From Mesobacillus foraminis (GTDB lineage: Bacteria > Bacillota > Bacilli > Bacillales > Cytobacillaceae), in assembly GCF_004340465.1 (NCBI RefSeq), contig NZ_SLVV01000004.1:248001-312000 (forward strand): a DNA stretch of 64,000 nt. Reading direction: 5' to 3'. The stretch's first letter is position 1, and the number at the start of each line of letters is the position of its first letter. Both the position numbers and the translations under genes were made by a program. Below are positions 25,101 to 33,553 of the stretch, one piece after another. A model generated the notes under the pieces. It did not search any database and was not told where the DNA came from. It saw nothing but the letters and a program-made list of their open reading frames with translations.

Positions 25101-25868
25101 CTACTTTTGTTTTCCCATTTTGCAGAGGCAATACGTTACACTATAAGTGAAAATTTGATAGACATTCCCTTCAGTCTGCTGCCTTTTAAGAAGTCTAATT
25201 TCTTTATCGTTAAGAAAGATGCCACTTACTTGCTCATTCTGTTCATTCACCCATGTAATGAGCAAGGTTCCTTTGTAATAGGCCGTATCCAACCCAAGTG
25301 CGGCATCATTCCACAGCATAGCCCCTTCCTGTGACTCCGCTTCAACGGCGGCACGTCCGATATTTAGCTGGTGTCTTCTTAGATCATAATAAATAGCCGC
25401 ACACGGGCTTCTTTTTTCCTCTGTTCCCAGCAATATCCCCAGCAGTTCCTTGCCAGCCTCCCAATACGACTGTTTTTTTATCATTGAGACTTTCTCTCGC
25501 AAAATCAGATAGTCAGTATCCTTTCCCTGAATCCAAAAAGCTAATTTATCTCGATATGGAAATGGTTTCTTGCTTATTTTTACTAACTCTTTTTCCGTTA
25601 AGAAAATGCCTGTAACTTCATTAGCAGACTGGACCCAATATAGTGTAAGGCTTGGAGATGTACCAATTGAACTTGAAGAGTGAAAAAAGCGTCCATGGAT
25701 TTCTTCAGCTGTGTCAAAATGTTTTTTCCTTCGGTTGTACCTTCCTCGTAAAATCGTTACTGTTTCTCTCTGATATTGATAGTTGAGCAGTAAGTTATGA
25801 ACCATATAGCTTTTTTCCTGTGCGCCACTATCGAGCAACATCGCTAAATCTTCAAAATCAAACACCAC
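25101..25868 (-). CDS. Hypothetical protein with internally duplicated domain
   Basis: A 255-residue cytoplasmic protein of unrecognised family. Two related blocks occur. The first (about 75-105) reads L-Y-W-V-Q-S-A-N-E-V-T-G-I-F-L-T-E-K-E-L; the second (about 205-230) reads I-T-W-V-N-E-Q-N-E-Q-V-S-G-I-F-L-N-D-K-E-I. Each is preceded by a strand-rich segment, so the protein is probably two copies of one alpha/beta domain. There is no signal peptide or transmembrane segment. It starts with ATG after a GGGAGAGG-like site. The pseudo-twofold layout suggests a binding role, but nothing more can be said. Confidence 0.6.
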   Translation of the reverse strand: MVFDFEDLAMLLDSGAQEKSYMVHNLLLNYQYQRETVTILRGRYNRRKKHFDTAEEIHGRFFHSSSSIGTSPSLTLYWVQSANEVTGIFLTEKELVKISKKPFPYRDKLAFWIQGKDTDYLILREKVSMIKKQSYWEAGKELLGILLGTEEKRSPCAAIYYDLRRHQLNIGRAAVEAESQEGAMLWNDAALGLDTAYYKGTLLITWVNEQNEQVSGIFLNDKEIRLLKRQQTEGNVYQIFTYSVTYCLCKMGKQK

Positions 25869-26354
25869 AAGTCACCCTCTCCCCAAATTTCTATTCTTTT
25901 CTATGTATGGGCATTATCTCATTCCACCTCAGAACGTACTTATAAAGAAGTAATTGATTGGGAACGTCACCAGCCAATTTATATTTCCTACTGTCAACAT
26001 ACGAACGGTGCTCCTCTTTCCTTATTCCATAATAACCCAAAATTCATGGAGGGTTGATCCTTTTTTTTTATGAAATCCCTTTCGAATTTCCCTTTTTAGC
26101 TGGAAAATCTGTGACCGTTTAAGAATTAACCCAGTCGCAAAAATTCATTTTATGCACTGGGTTCAGGATATTTGCATATTAACGGGAAGTTAATCGAAAT
26201 ATGTAACTCCTTCATCTTTGTCTTATCAATGTTTACTTCAAGTTTGGTTTTATCCTGGCTATGAGGACTTAATTCTCCATCCAGGACTTATGATTTTTGA
26301 AACCTTTTGTCTGAATAATCGTAAAAAAAAGAACAACTAACAGGAGGAATTTTT
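25869..26354. other. Intergenic region with one inverted repeat
   Basis: About 485 bases. Near 26128-26163 AACCCAGT and ACTGGGTT are separated by 20 bases, a possible hairpin without a T-run. Otherwise nothing is recognised besides the expected promoters of the flanking genes. Confidence 0.4.
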
Positions 26355-26549
26355 ATGTACGAATACAAATTTGTTAAGATTTCAGTCGGTGCTTTTTCAG
26401 GAAGCCCTAAAGATGATTATCAGGGAATAATCCACGAGCATGCAAGACAGGGCTGGAAGCTGCATCAAATATTTACTCCTCCATTTGGTGCTGGCGGTCA
26501 AGCCGTTTCAATGGAACTGATCTTTGAGAAGGAGGTGGCAAATGACTAG
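26355..26549 (+). CDS. DUF4177-type small protein
   Basis: A 64-residue protein with the DUF4177 pattern: Y-E-Y-K-F-V-K-I at the start, I-I-H-E-H-A-R-Q-G-W-K-L-H-Q-I-F in the middle (the conserved G-W-x-L) and a final M-E-L-I-F-E-K strand. It is a small beta-alpha-beta fold without known activity, common in Firmicutes. An AGGAGG ribosome binding site lies seven bases upstream. Stand-alone gene just ahead of rnpB. Confidence 0.75.
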   Translation: MYEYKFVKISVGAFSGSPKDDYQGIIHEHARQGWKLHQIFTPPFGAGGQAVSMELIFEKEVAND

Positions 26550-26681
26550 ATGCTATTGTATGATTCCCCTCCCTGCTCATACTATTTGAACCTTAATCTC
26601 CCTATACTGGAATTGACCTCCTAGTGATGTCGGCTGTGAAGCTATGGTAAACTAACTACTGTAGTGATGAACAGAACAAAA

Positions 26682-27084
26682 ACATGAAATGGTGGGTAAT
26701 CGCGGCTCATGGAAACATGAGTTGAGGAAAGTCCAGGCTCGCCCGGTGCTGAGATGCCCGGAGTGTTCGTGCCATCTGCAAAGATGGGCAGCAGGCCATG
26801 ATTCTGCTGACGGCGGTGAAATTAGCTAAGTCCCTTGGGATATGCTGAAATTAACCTTAAAGTGCCACAGTGACGAGTTCTTCTGGAAACGGAAGAAATG
26901 GAACGAGGTAAACCCCGCGAGCGAGCAACCCAAACTTTGGTAGGGGCACCATCCCGAGGGAATATAGAACCAAAAGGATGGATCGATTGAACACACAATC
27001 GATAGTCATATGATTACACCTGTTGTGCGAGATTGGCATCGTTTAGCACGCAGGAACAGAACCTGGCTTACAGCCATTTCATGT
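26682..27084 (+). ncRNA. rnpB: RNase P RNA, Bacillus-type class B
   Basis: The catalytic RNA that trims the 5' leader of pre-tRNAs. The stem closing the molecule is visible: ACATGAAATGG at 26682 pairs with CCATTTCATGT ending at 27084. Conserved landmarks appear in order: GGGTAATCGC, GAGGAAAGTCC, CTCGC-CGGTGCTGAGATGCCCG, AGTGTTCGTGCC, AAAGTGCCACAGTGACG, GGAACG-GGTAAACCCC, GCGAGCAACCCAAA-TTTGGTAGGGG, and the 3' GGAACA-AAC-TGGCTTACAG. The order and the extra stems match the B. subtilis type B form (about 400 nt) rather than the E. coli type A form. Ends are set by the outer stem and may be off by a few bases. The SRP RNA gene follows 58 bases downstream. Confidence 0.95.
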
Positions 27085-27142
27085 GCCGGATTCATCCCTA
27101 TATGAATTGAAAAATAACATAGAAATTTGTCTAGCCTATACA

Positions 27143-27413
27143 TACCGTGCTAGACGGGGAGATGGCGGTGCCCTGTAACCCGCAATCCGCCATAGCGGGG
27201 TTGAATTCCTGCTTGAGGTATCAACATGTGAGGTCTGCCTTGTTTAAAGAGGCGTTGAAAATTGGGTCCTTCGCAATGGAAAGCTGTGAACCTGGTCAGG
27301 TCCGGAAGGAAGCAGCCATAAGGAGTTTCTTCCATGTGCCGAAGGGGAGCCTAATTTGAGCTGGCTTTAGCAAGTAACGCTTGTTTGTTTTTATCGATAG
27401 CAGGTGCACGGTG
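27143..27413 (+). ncRNA. scr: Signal recognition particle RNA, large Bacillus type
   Basis: About 271 nt, the same size as B. subtilis scRNA, with both Alu and S domains. The 5' end TACCGTGC pairs with GCACGGT(A/G) at the 3' end. The Alu domain has GGCGGTGCCCTGTAACCCGC. The S domain has the apical signature GTCAGGTCCGGAAGGAAGCAGC with flanking GGGTCC and CATGTGCCG. It is the scaffold for Ffh (and HBsu in Bacillus), directing membrane protein insertion. A possible -10 element TATACA lies at 27137-27142. A strong terminator follows at 27440-27472. It directly follows rnpB, an unusual neighbour compared with the scr-dnaX order of B. subtilis. Confidence 0.93.
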
Positions 27414-27439
27414 TTCCATACAATCTTATAATGATGAAC

Positions 27440-27472
27440 AAAGCCGGGGTCGCTTACAGACCCCGGCTTTTT
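27440..27472. terminator. Bidirectional terminator of the SRP RNA and CDF transporter genes
   Basis: AAAGCCGGGGTC pairs perfectly with GACCCCGGCTTT around a seven-base loop and is followed by TTTTT. It lies 27 bases after the SRP RNA end and 17 bases before the end of the convergent CDF gene. Confidence 0.88.
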
Positions 27473-27488
27473 GATACATACAGCAGTA

Positions 27489-28457
27489 TTAATTTTTAAG
27501 GCGATTATCCCAGGAATTCACGTGATCGTCTTCGTCGAACTCGACGATAACATCAGCCACTCCTTTTTCCTTCAGGATTTTTTCTTCCAGGCGATCTTTA
27601 ATGTCATCTGCCTGTGCTACAGAAATTGAAGGGTCGACCTCCACCATTAACTCCACATGAAATTCGTCTCCCTCTTTCAGGACCGTGATTTCTGGCAAAT
27701 CTTTGACTTCAGGGTCTTCTAAAACAAGAGCGCCAATTTTATTTTGCATGAATTCATCGGCTTCTCCCAGGACTCCTGCTGCATTATCCAGGAAGGTCTT
27801 CCCGACAACAAAGAACATCAGAATTCCGATGATGATCGAAGCCAGCCCCTCTGCATGGTGGTATGGAGTGTAATGAGAAATGATAACCGCCATTAAAGCC
27901 AGCAATCCGCCACCGGTAGCCACAGAATCCTCAAGGAAAACCAGCTTTGTTGCAGGTTTGGCCTTACCGACATGCCGGATGCTTTGATGGATGATTCCCA
28001 GGCCTTTTGCTTCCACTCCTACGTCATGCAGTGTTTCTTTCATGGCTTTAAATAATACAAAAGATTCAAGGATAACGGAAATGGCGAGTACACCTACACT
28101 GATTAAAAACCCGGTTGATTCTGCCGGATGGAGGATATGATGGTATCCTTCGACAATGGTTTCATATGCCATTATTCCAACAATCAGTACGGCACCCAGC
28201 AATACAAGATTGACCAGGCGGCCAAATCCATTTGGAAAGCGTTTGGTAGGGGCTTTTTTACTAAGCGCAGAACCAATGAATACAAAAAACTGATTAGCCG
28301 TATCTCCCAGGCTGTGCATGGTTTCTGCAAACATTGCGACATTTCCGGTAAAGAAAAAGGCTATACCTTTTATAATAGAAATGACTGCGTTAACTGTAGC
28401 TGCTGCAAGAGCCGATCTGTTTCCTCGTTTTAATAGTGAAAATAAATCCTTCATCAT
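27489..28457 (-). CDS. Cation diffusion facilitator (CDF) family transporter
   Basis: A 322-residue metal:proton antiporter. The N-terminal half holds six transmembrane segments. Expected metal-site positions are seen in segment 2 (A-E-T-M-H-S-L-G-D-T-A-N-Q) and segment 5 (L-E-D-S-V-A-T-G-G). The cytoplasmic C-terminal domain (about 225-322) has the CDF dimerisation fold with a histidine- and acid-rich end. It has H-x3-D and E-D-x3-T patterns rather than the Zn-specific H-x3-D/H-x3-D set, so the exported metal (Zn, Mn, Fe or Co) is uncertain. It is convergent with the SRP RNA gene. Confidence 0.85.
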   Translation of the reverse strand: MMKDLFSLLKRGNRSALAAATVNAVISIIKGIAFFFTGNVAMFAETMHSLGDTANQFFVFIGSALSKKAPTKRFPNGFGRLVNLVLLGAVLIVGIMAYETIVEGYHHILHPAESTGFLISVGVLAISVILESFVLFKAMKETLHDVGVEAKGLGIIHQSIRHVGKAKPATKLVFLEDSVATGGGLLALMAVIISHYTPYHHAEGLASIIIGILMFFVVGKTFLDNAAGVLGEADEFMQNKIGALVLEDPEVKDLPEITVLKEGDEFHVELMVEVDPSISVAQADDIKDRLEEKILKEKGVADVIVEFDEDDHVNSWDNRLKN

Positions 28458-29033
28458 CTCATCTCTTTCTCTCTATAATTTAATTTAAATAAAAGGATGC
28501 TTACAGTATTCGTGGGGATATATGTGTTTATTCCTTAAACATAAAAATCCACTTCTAATTAATGAGGTAAAATCCCCTCTGAAAGCATGATTAGAAATTC
28601 TTTTCTTCTAGTTACTTACCTCTTTTTTAAAGCAAAAAAACCTGGTGAAAAGGAGTCTTTAGTAATGAATAGACTGCATCGGCAGCAAAAGGACAATCGT
28701 TTCAGACAAAAGTTCTTATTTTTGCCAATAACTTGATTAAGCTAAAAGCGGCAGGGAGACCTGTTGTTTTCCAATAAGAAGTGACTTTTTGAAAAAATGG
28801 ATCTGGATTATTCTGTTTTACACCGACATTTTTATCTTCGTATTTCAAAATCAAGAATGAATCAGCATTCCATAACTGGCCGATTTACAAGGGAGAAGAA
28901 CTCCTTCTTTTTGCAGTATTCTTCTTCCCTGACCTCTTGCAACTCATGATGAACGAGACAATTGATTGCATTATGGTTTCTTTAATAGTAATGTTTTTAG
29001 AGGAAGTGAAACTAATTAAGAAAGAGGATTTTT
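28458..29033. other. Divergent intergenic region
   Basis: About 575 AT-rich bases between the CDF gene and the HAD gene. A 23-codon frame at 28665-28736 (plus) has an excellent AAAGGAGT site eight bases upstream and a basic product, M-N-R-L-H-R-Q-Q-K and so on. It could be a short peptide or the stub of a lost gene, and is too weak to call. No RNA motif is seen. Confidence 0.4.
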
Positions 29034-29612
29034 ATGAATATATTGTGGGATTTTGATGGAACTCTTTTTGATACATATCCTTCTTTAGTTGAAGGCTTCG
29101 TACATCTTAGTAAAAAGGATCTGGACCGCGCTGAGGTATTGAAATGGCTGAAAAAAGATTCAAAGACCGCTTTTCGCCATTTCGGAATTGATGAAGGTCA
29201 AAGAGAAGAATACAAGCGGTTATATAATCATTATGCAAACACGACAAGTGTCCCTTTTGAGCATCTCGAAGCTGTTTTATCCAGGGGTGGCGATAACATC
29301 ATTGTGACTCATCGGGAAAAGGATTCCACTATTTCCCTTCTTGAGAAATATGATCTGAGAAAATATTTTAAAGAAATAGTCTCGGTTGAGGAACAGGGAT
29401 TTCCCAGAAAGCCTGATAGCGCCTCTTATGAATATGTACTTACCAACCATCAAATTGATCTGGTTGTGGGCGACCGTGACCTGGATCTTATTCCGGCAAG
29501 GAAATTAAAGATCAAAACTGTCGCTTTTCAAAACAGGGATATTGAAGCCGATTTTTATCTCGACAGCTATGAAGATTTTTTCCCGATGGTTCTTCAGCCA
29601 CTTCAAAACTAA
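29034..29612 (+). CDS. HAD-superfamily phosphatase (phosphoglycolate phosphatase-like)
   Basis: A 192-residue HAD hydrolase with motif I at the very start (D-F-D-G-T-L-F-D-T, nucleophile Asp6), a helical cap, a motif II region I-I-V-T-H-R-E, the lysine R-K-P-D-S in motif III and the acidic motif IV V-V-G-D-R-D-L-D. In motif II a Thr-His stands where S/T-N is usual. It dephosphorylates some small phosphorylated metabolite in the cytoplasm. The ribosome binding site is AAAGAGG. Substrate unknown. Confidence 0.82.
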   Translation: MNILWDFDGTLFDTYPSLVEGFVHLSKKDLDRAEVLKWLKKDSKTAFRHFGIDEGQREEYKRLYNHYANTTSVPFEHLEAVLSRGGDNIIVTHREKDSTISLLEKYDLRKYFKEIVSVEEQGFPRKPDSASYEYVLTNHQIDLVVGDRDLDLIPARKLKIKTVAFQNRDIEADFYLDSYEDFFPMVLQPLQN

Positions 29613-29670
29613 TAATAAAGTGAAACTGGCCCTTTTCTTTACCTTATGAAGTGGTATCCGTCATAAAAGT

Positions 29671-29701
29671 AAGGCGTGAATTCCTTTTGAATTCACGCCT
29701 T
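29671..29701. terminator. Bidirectional terminator between convergent genes
   Basis: AAGGCGTGAATTC pairs perfectly with GAATTCACGCCTT around a five-base loop, with T-rich flanks on both strands. It ends the HAD gene (plus) and the stress-protein gene (minus). Confidence 0.82.
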
Positions 29702-29706
29702 GATCT

Positions 29707-30201
29707 TTATTTATCAAATTCAATTGTTTCGTTAATGTTCGTTGTGTCATACCCGTTTCCTGCCATTCTGTTGACCATATTGATGACATTTTTAGCAAAA
29801 TTACCGGTCTCCCAATATTCAGCAGCTTCTGCCGTGATTTTAATTAGGATGACATTAGGATCATCATAGGAAGTCTGCATGATCTTTTCATAAGCAGCAT
29901 TCCATAATTCCCTTTTTTTCTCGATGTTGTCAATAATTTGTGCCTTGCCTCTGACTGAGACATAGGATTTGCCAGCATAGGCGACATTAACTTCTGAATC
30001 ATGAAGGAGCTCATCATATTTATCTGTATCTCTCTTTGTAAAGAACCAAAGGTCTCCGTCGAACTCTATCTCCTGTGTCTTCATTGGACGAGACACCAGA
30101 CCTTCTTCTGAATTGGTCGTCAGCATCGCTGTATCAATATCTTTTATTAACTCACGTAATTTAGCGACTTCCTCTAAATTATATCCCGCTATATTTGCCA
30201 T
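29707..30201 (-). CDS. Pyridoxamine 5'-phosphate oxidase-like general stress protein (YdaG/GSP26 type)
   Basis: A 164-residue flavin-binding split-barrel protein. Features are A-M-L-T-T-N-S-E-E-G-L-V-S-R-P-M near residue 25, W-F-F-T-K-R-D-T-D-K near 52, and V-R-G-K-A-Q-I-I near 83. It closely follows the general stress protein 26 (YdaG) group, which binds FMN or a related cofactor; the physiological substrate is not known. A SigB-type promoter candidate lies upstream (30230-30254), as expected for this regulon. Monocistronic, AGAGGTG ribosome binding site. Confidence 0.8.
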   Translation of the reverse strand: MANIAGYNLEEVAKLRELIKDIDTAMLTTNSEEGLVSRPMKTQEIEFDGDLWFFTKRDTDKYDELLHDSEVNVAYAGKSYVSVRGKAQIIDNIEKKRELWNAAYEKIMQTSYDDPNVILIKITAEAAEYWETGNFAKNVINMVNRMAGNGYDTTNINETIEFDK

Positions 30202-30229
30202 AAAATCACCTCTTCGTTTTATAAAGATA

Positions 30230-30254
30230 TTACCCTTCGAGAGGTCATTTAATC
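30230..30254 (-). promoter_or_regulatory. SigB-type promoter candidate of the ydaG-like gene
   Basis: On the minus strand GATTAA (30249-30254), a 13-base spacer and GGGTAA (30230-30235) match the SigB consensus GTTTAA-N12-15-GGGTAT with two substitutions. It is positioned about 30 bases before the start codon of a gene whose relatives are SigB-dependent. Confidence 0.5.
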
Positions 30255-30381
30255 CATAAAGGGGATTAAATGCTGTACCCTACTTCTTCAAGAATGTTTT
30301 TCTCTATGTATTCTATTGCTCGGATTCGGCAACATAGCGTTTCTTGACTATTCATGGGATTGGCAAGTCTTAGTAAAATGA

Positions 30382-30984
30382 CTACAAACTCTCAGGCAAA
30401 TAATGTTTATAGATATCAAGAATATCTCTATGTTTGATTAAAGCAGACACCGTTTTGGGATGCGGCTTTGTATAAACCATCGGATAGTCGATTTCCCCAA
30501 TCTTTTCATCAACCGGAAATGCCAGCCTTTCCTCTCCAATTGAAAATTCTGCATGAATCCCTTTTTTATTTCCTCTTGCATCTAATCGAACCCATTTGTC
30601 CAAAGTATTAATATAGACAGCATTTAATGCATGTATACAGTACCCTTGCTCGGGAGTATCAAATAACATCAATCTTTGGTAACAGAATCCTGCAGGTATT
30701 CCTTGAGAACGCAATAAAGCGGCCAGAAGGTGAGATTTTGCATAGCATATTCCTTCTTTATGCAATAAAACATCCGATGCATTACAAGTAACAGTTCTGC
30801 CCTGAATATCCCAGGAATGAGCAATTTTATCACGAACAAACACAAAAGCTGTTTTAACTTTTTCCAACTCATCCTGCCCTGGATGAAACAGCTCTTCCGT
30901 CCTTGCTTTTATAACCGGGTTTGAATAATTAACCTCTTCTAATTCAAGCAAATAGTCATCCAGTCTTTCCGACTCGCAAATCAT
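30382..30984 (-). CDS. Transglutaminase-like domain protein
   Basis: A 200-residue papain-like enzyme of the transglutaminase-like superfamily. The catalytic triad is visible: Cys80 in K-E-G-I-C-Y-A-K-S, His118 in C-I-H-A-L-N-A-V-Y and Asp135 in V-R-L-D-A-R-G-N. Bacterial members are mostly proteases or transferases that act on peptides. There is no signal peptide, so it acts in the cytoplasm. The core spans about residues 40-145, with a helical lead-in and a C-terminal extension. Monocistronic. Substrate not predictable. Confidence 0.82.
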   Translation of the reverse strand: MICESERLDDYLLELEEVNYSNPVIKARTEELFHPGQDELEKVKTAFVFVRDKIAHSWDIQGRTVTCNASDVLLHKEGICYAKSHLLAALLRSQGIPAGFCYQRLMLFDTPEQGYCIHALNAVYINTLDKWVRLDARGNKKGIHAEFSIGEERLAFPVDEKIGEIDYPMVYTKPHPKTVSALIKHRDILDIYKHYLPESL

Positions 30985-31307
30985 CGAGAATCATCTCCCT
31001 TTTTTAATGTATAAATATCTATTTTTATGAATTATAATACATTAAAACCCCAGAAATTTAAAGGTAAATCACTTATAGCTTTTCTGGTAACATAAGCTAT
31101 GGAATTTGCATTAGGTTTGTCTGACTCTCCGTAGCATGTTCTTTCCATATGTAAATGCCATTAAAACCTTTTTGGATATCTTCTTTTTTGTATAAGCCCC
31201 TGCATATATTTAATGTAGGAATATTATGTTCAAAATGCGAATCTATTTAGTGCTGATTTCTCTGACCTGGATCATCAACAACATAATGTAAGGGTGTGTT
31301 GAAGCAA
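30985..31307. other. Divergent intergenic region
   Basis: About 320 AT-rich bases between two divergent genes, which must hold both promoters. No RNA motif or repeat recognised. Confidence 0.4.
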
Positions 31308-31646
31308 ATGGATTTAAATACTTTTATCACCATATATCAAGAGTTTTTAAATGAAGGGAGAGCGAAAGGATGGATGGTTGAAATACTTATTGAAGAGTTC
31401 GGAAATCACCTTGCATCCATTACTAATCAAGATGGAATTGAAGTGGAGTTCTTCATTGAATTAGATTTAGAAAATGATGTTTGCCTGAGCGAAAAAACTC
31501 GTCAAACCACTTTGGATTATGGCGTACTAAGGAAGAAAGGAGAGGGAGATTTTTTTGCGAAGGAAGTATTGGATTCCTTCCACCACTATTGGGCCAAAAA
31601 ACTGGCTAAACGCAGCATGAGCTTTATCGTTCATAAACGTTCTTAA
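31308..31646 (+). CDS. Hypothetical protein (112 aa)
   Basis: A cytoplasmic, acidic protein of about 112 residues. A helical start (M-D-L-N-T-F-I-T-I-Y-Q-E-F-L) is followed by strands I-E-V-E-F-F-I-E-L-D-L and a helix D-S-F-H-H-Y-W-A-K-K. No family recognised. The start is ambiguous: ATG 31308, TTG 31299 or GTG 31296 all follow a GTAAGGG site, with TTG closer to ideal spacing. Codon use and composition look genuine. Monocistronic. Confidence 0.5.
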   Translation: MDLNTFITIYQEFLNEGRAKGWMVEILIEEFGNHLASITNQDGIEVEFFIELDLENDVCLSEKTRQTTLDYGVLRKKGEGDFFAKEVLDSFHHYWAKKLAKRSMSFIVHKRS

Positions 31647-31843
31647 GCAAAACTCCATTTCATGTACAACGCGCATTTAATTTCTTTAATGGTCAGCCTA
31701 AAACCAGACTTCTATGTATACCGCTCTGCAGGTTATTATCATTTAGTACTCCCTCGTTCTTCCTGCTTCAATTGTTATCCCTTCAATTTGAGTAATAAGC
31801 CGATTTCTAAAGAAAGTAGCGGCATGAGCACAAGAATATATAT

Positions 31844-32530
31844 TTAAGTTGCCTCCATGCAATCTTCGTTGTTTTTATTCAACTGGTGCAGGATGTCCTT
31901 CAACTGAATCATGTCATCAATAACGTAATCAGCCTGAGCCAATTCATCTTCCCTGGCAAAATCAAAATTACACCCAATTGCAGCCAAACCATTTTGTTTC
32001 GCTGCATGAATATCTGATAAGCGGTCGCCCACTACAGCTGCTGTTTTAATACCATGCTTTTCTATAATTGCCTTCACTAAATCTGCCTTATCCAGAGTGC
32101 TTACTTGTTGTATGCTGAATGTTTCTGTGACCCATTCATCCAGCTGATAATAATCAACAATTTCATTTAAGTAGTGTGTTAAGCCATTGCTTGCAATGAA
32201 AATGGAATAGTACTTCTCTTTTAAAAAACTAAAAATTTCCTTTACGTGAGGGTACAAAGCACCTCTCCCTCTTCTAATATTTTCAATTAACCTTGTTAGA
32301 AAGTAAGCATCTGTTTGTTCTCTAACCACATCTGTGTGATTAGGCAATAATATTTTCCAGACTGTTGGCAGAGGGACCCCCATAATCTCCCGGTATTTAT
32401 TAATTGGTGTCGCCGAAGGATATAAGTTTTGTGAACGCAAATGATTAAACGTATCATCAAGTGCATGTTCCAGGATTTTATCGGTCTGAAATAGTGTACC
32501 GTCCATATCAAAAATCAGTGCTTTACACAT
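31844..32530 (-). CDS. HAD-superfamily hydrolase
   Basis: A 228-residue HAD phosphatase. Motif I is D-M-D-G-T-L-F-Q-T near the start (nucleophile Asp9), with a helical cap between about 20 and 95. Motif II is F-I-A-S-N-G, a lysine lies in L-D-K-A-D, and motif IV is V-V-G-D-R-L-S-D. The start at 32530 follows AAAGGAGAGAGAG; the longer open frame upstream has no site and would add unlikely sequence. It is typical of phosphoglycolate or beta-phosphoglucomutase-like phosphatases. Substrate not determined. Confidence 0.82.
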   Translation of the reverse strand: MCKALIFDMDGTLFQTDKILEHALDDTFNHLRSQNLYPSATPINKYREIMGVPLPTVWKILLPNHTDVVREQTDAYFLTRLIENIRRGRGALYPHVKEIFSFLKEKYYSIFIASNGLTHYLNEIVDYYQLDEWVTETFSIQQVSTLDKADLVKAIIEKHGIKTAAVVGDRLSDIHAAKQNGLAAIGCNFDFAREDELAQADYVIDDMIQLKDILHQLNKNNEDCMEAT

Positions 32531-32726
32531 TTCTCTCTCTCCTTTACAAATGTTCTTTTGTTTCCAAAGTTTTGAATAACCAGAAATAGGTTTAATTGGA
32601 GAAAGGGGCTGCCTAAAGTGACCTACGCTGTTGGAGAGACACGGTAAGGAACCCCTACTTTTACTCCAAGTTCTTAGCAAGTGTTTTATAAAAAAAGCAA
32701 GTCATGCTGTCTTCTAGACTTGAATT

Positions 32727-33254
32727 CTATATTCCAATTTCGTTACCAGTCTTCGCAGTAGATATTTTAAACCCTTTCACCATCACACCATCATTCGCTG
32801 GTTCGAAATCCAGTTCCCGCACTCTCTCAAACCCGATCTTTTTGTACAGGGAAATCGCACTGTTCATAAAATCCGCTGTATGCAGACCCACATGAGTATA
32901 TCCCTTTTCTTTCGCAGCTTGAATGCAATGTGTGATCAATAACTTTCCAATTCCACTTCTTTGCATGGAAGGCTCAACAGCCAACATACGAATTTCAGGA
33001 TAATTTTGTTGTCCTGTGGTCCATTCGTATGCTTCTAGTTTCGCAGGAAACAGCACAACGCTTCCGACAATTTGCCCCTTTGCCTCCATAACGAAAATGT
33101 CCACACCAAGTTTCACATCATTATCGGAAGACAAGGTTCCTCTTAATGCTTCCCAGTGTGCTTTTGACACCAGGTTTTCATAGCTTTTATAACAATCCAA
33201 TCGTTGCTTTCTAACAAAATCAATCTCATTTTCTTGCATTTTACGAATCAACAA
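32727..33254 (-). CDS. GNAT-family N-acetyltransferase
   Basis: A 175-residue acetyl-CoA-dependent acetyltransferase. The central motif A is complete: I-R-M-L-A-V-E-P-S-M-Q-R-S-G-I-G-K-L-L, including the Q/R-x-x-G-x-G/A loop that grips the pyrophosphate of acetyl-CoA. Motif B follows with A-I-S-L-Y-K-K-I-G-F-E-R-V. The start is a TTG at 33254 with a weak site (GGGGAG about ten bases upstream); an in-frame ATG 15 bases on is possible. The acceptor is unknown. Monocistronic. Confidence 0.8.
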   Translation of the reverse strand: MLIRKMQENEIDFVRKQRLDCYKSYENLVSKAHWEALRGTLSSDNDVKLGVDIFVMEAKGQIVGSVVLFPAKLEAYEWTTGQQNYPEIRMLAVEPSMQRSGIGKLLITHCIQAAKEKGYTHVGLHTADFMNSAISLYKKIGFERVRELDFEPANDGVMVKGFKISTAKTGNEIGI

Positions 33255-33553
33255 TTTTCCACATCTCCCCGCGAAAGAAAATAAGTAGTCTGAATAAATG
33301 AGCTTAATTGTTTAACTGGGTCCTAGAACTGCCAAATAATCAGGAAACTGAAAAAAATAAATATTGGAACTTCTCATATTATGAAGGACCGCCCCCGATG
33401 ATTCAATCCTTTTTCTTCTGAATGCGAATGGACCTCGAAAGGTACGTCCAAACTCCTGCTTCCATTTTCCGCTTTTTCTTGCCTGTGACGAATGAACGAT
33501 ATACTGATGATCCTCGTCATACGTACAGATACCTTTTTAAAGGAGTGTTGTTT

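Noticed and set aside
26128-26163. AACCCAGT...ACTGGGTT inverted repeat as a terminator
   Set aside because: No T-run on either strand and no gene ending close by; left as an unexplained inverted repeat.
26857-27039. 60-codon minus-strand open frame
   Set aside because: It lies inside the RNase P RNA gene on the opposite strand; structural RNA sequence explains it.
27147-27359. Two open frames (70 and 61 codons) on opposite strands
   Set aside because: Both lie within the SRP RNA gene, which fully explains the conservation and GC content.
28665-28736. 23-codon frame with an excellent ribosome binding site
   Set aside because: Too short and without recognisable features; noted in the intergenic entry only.
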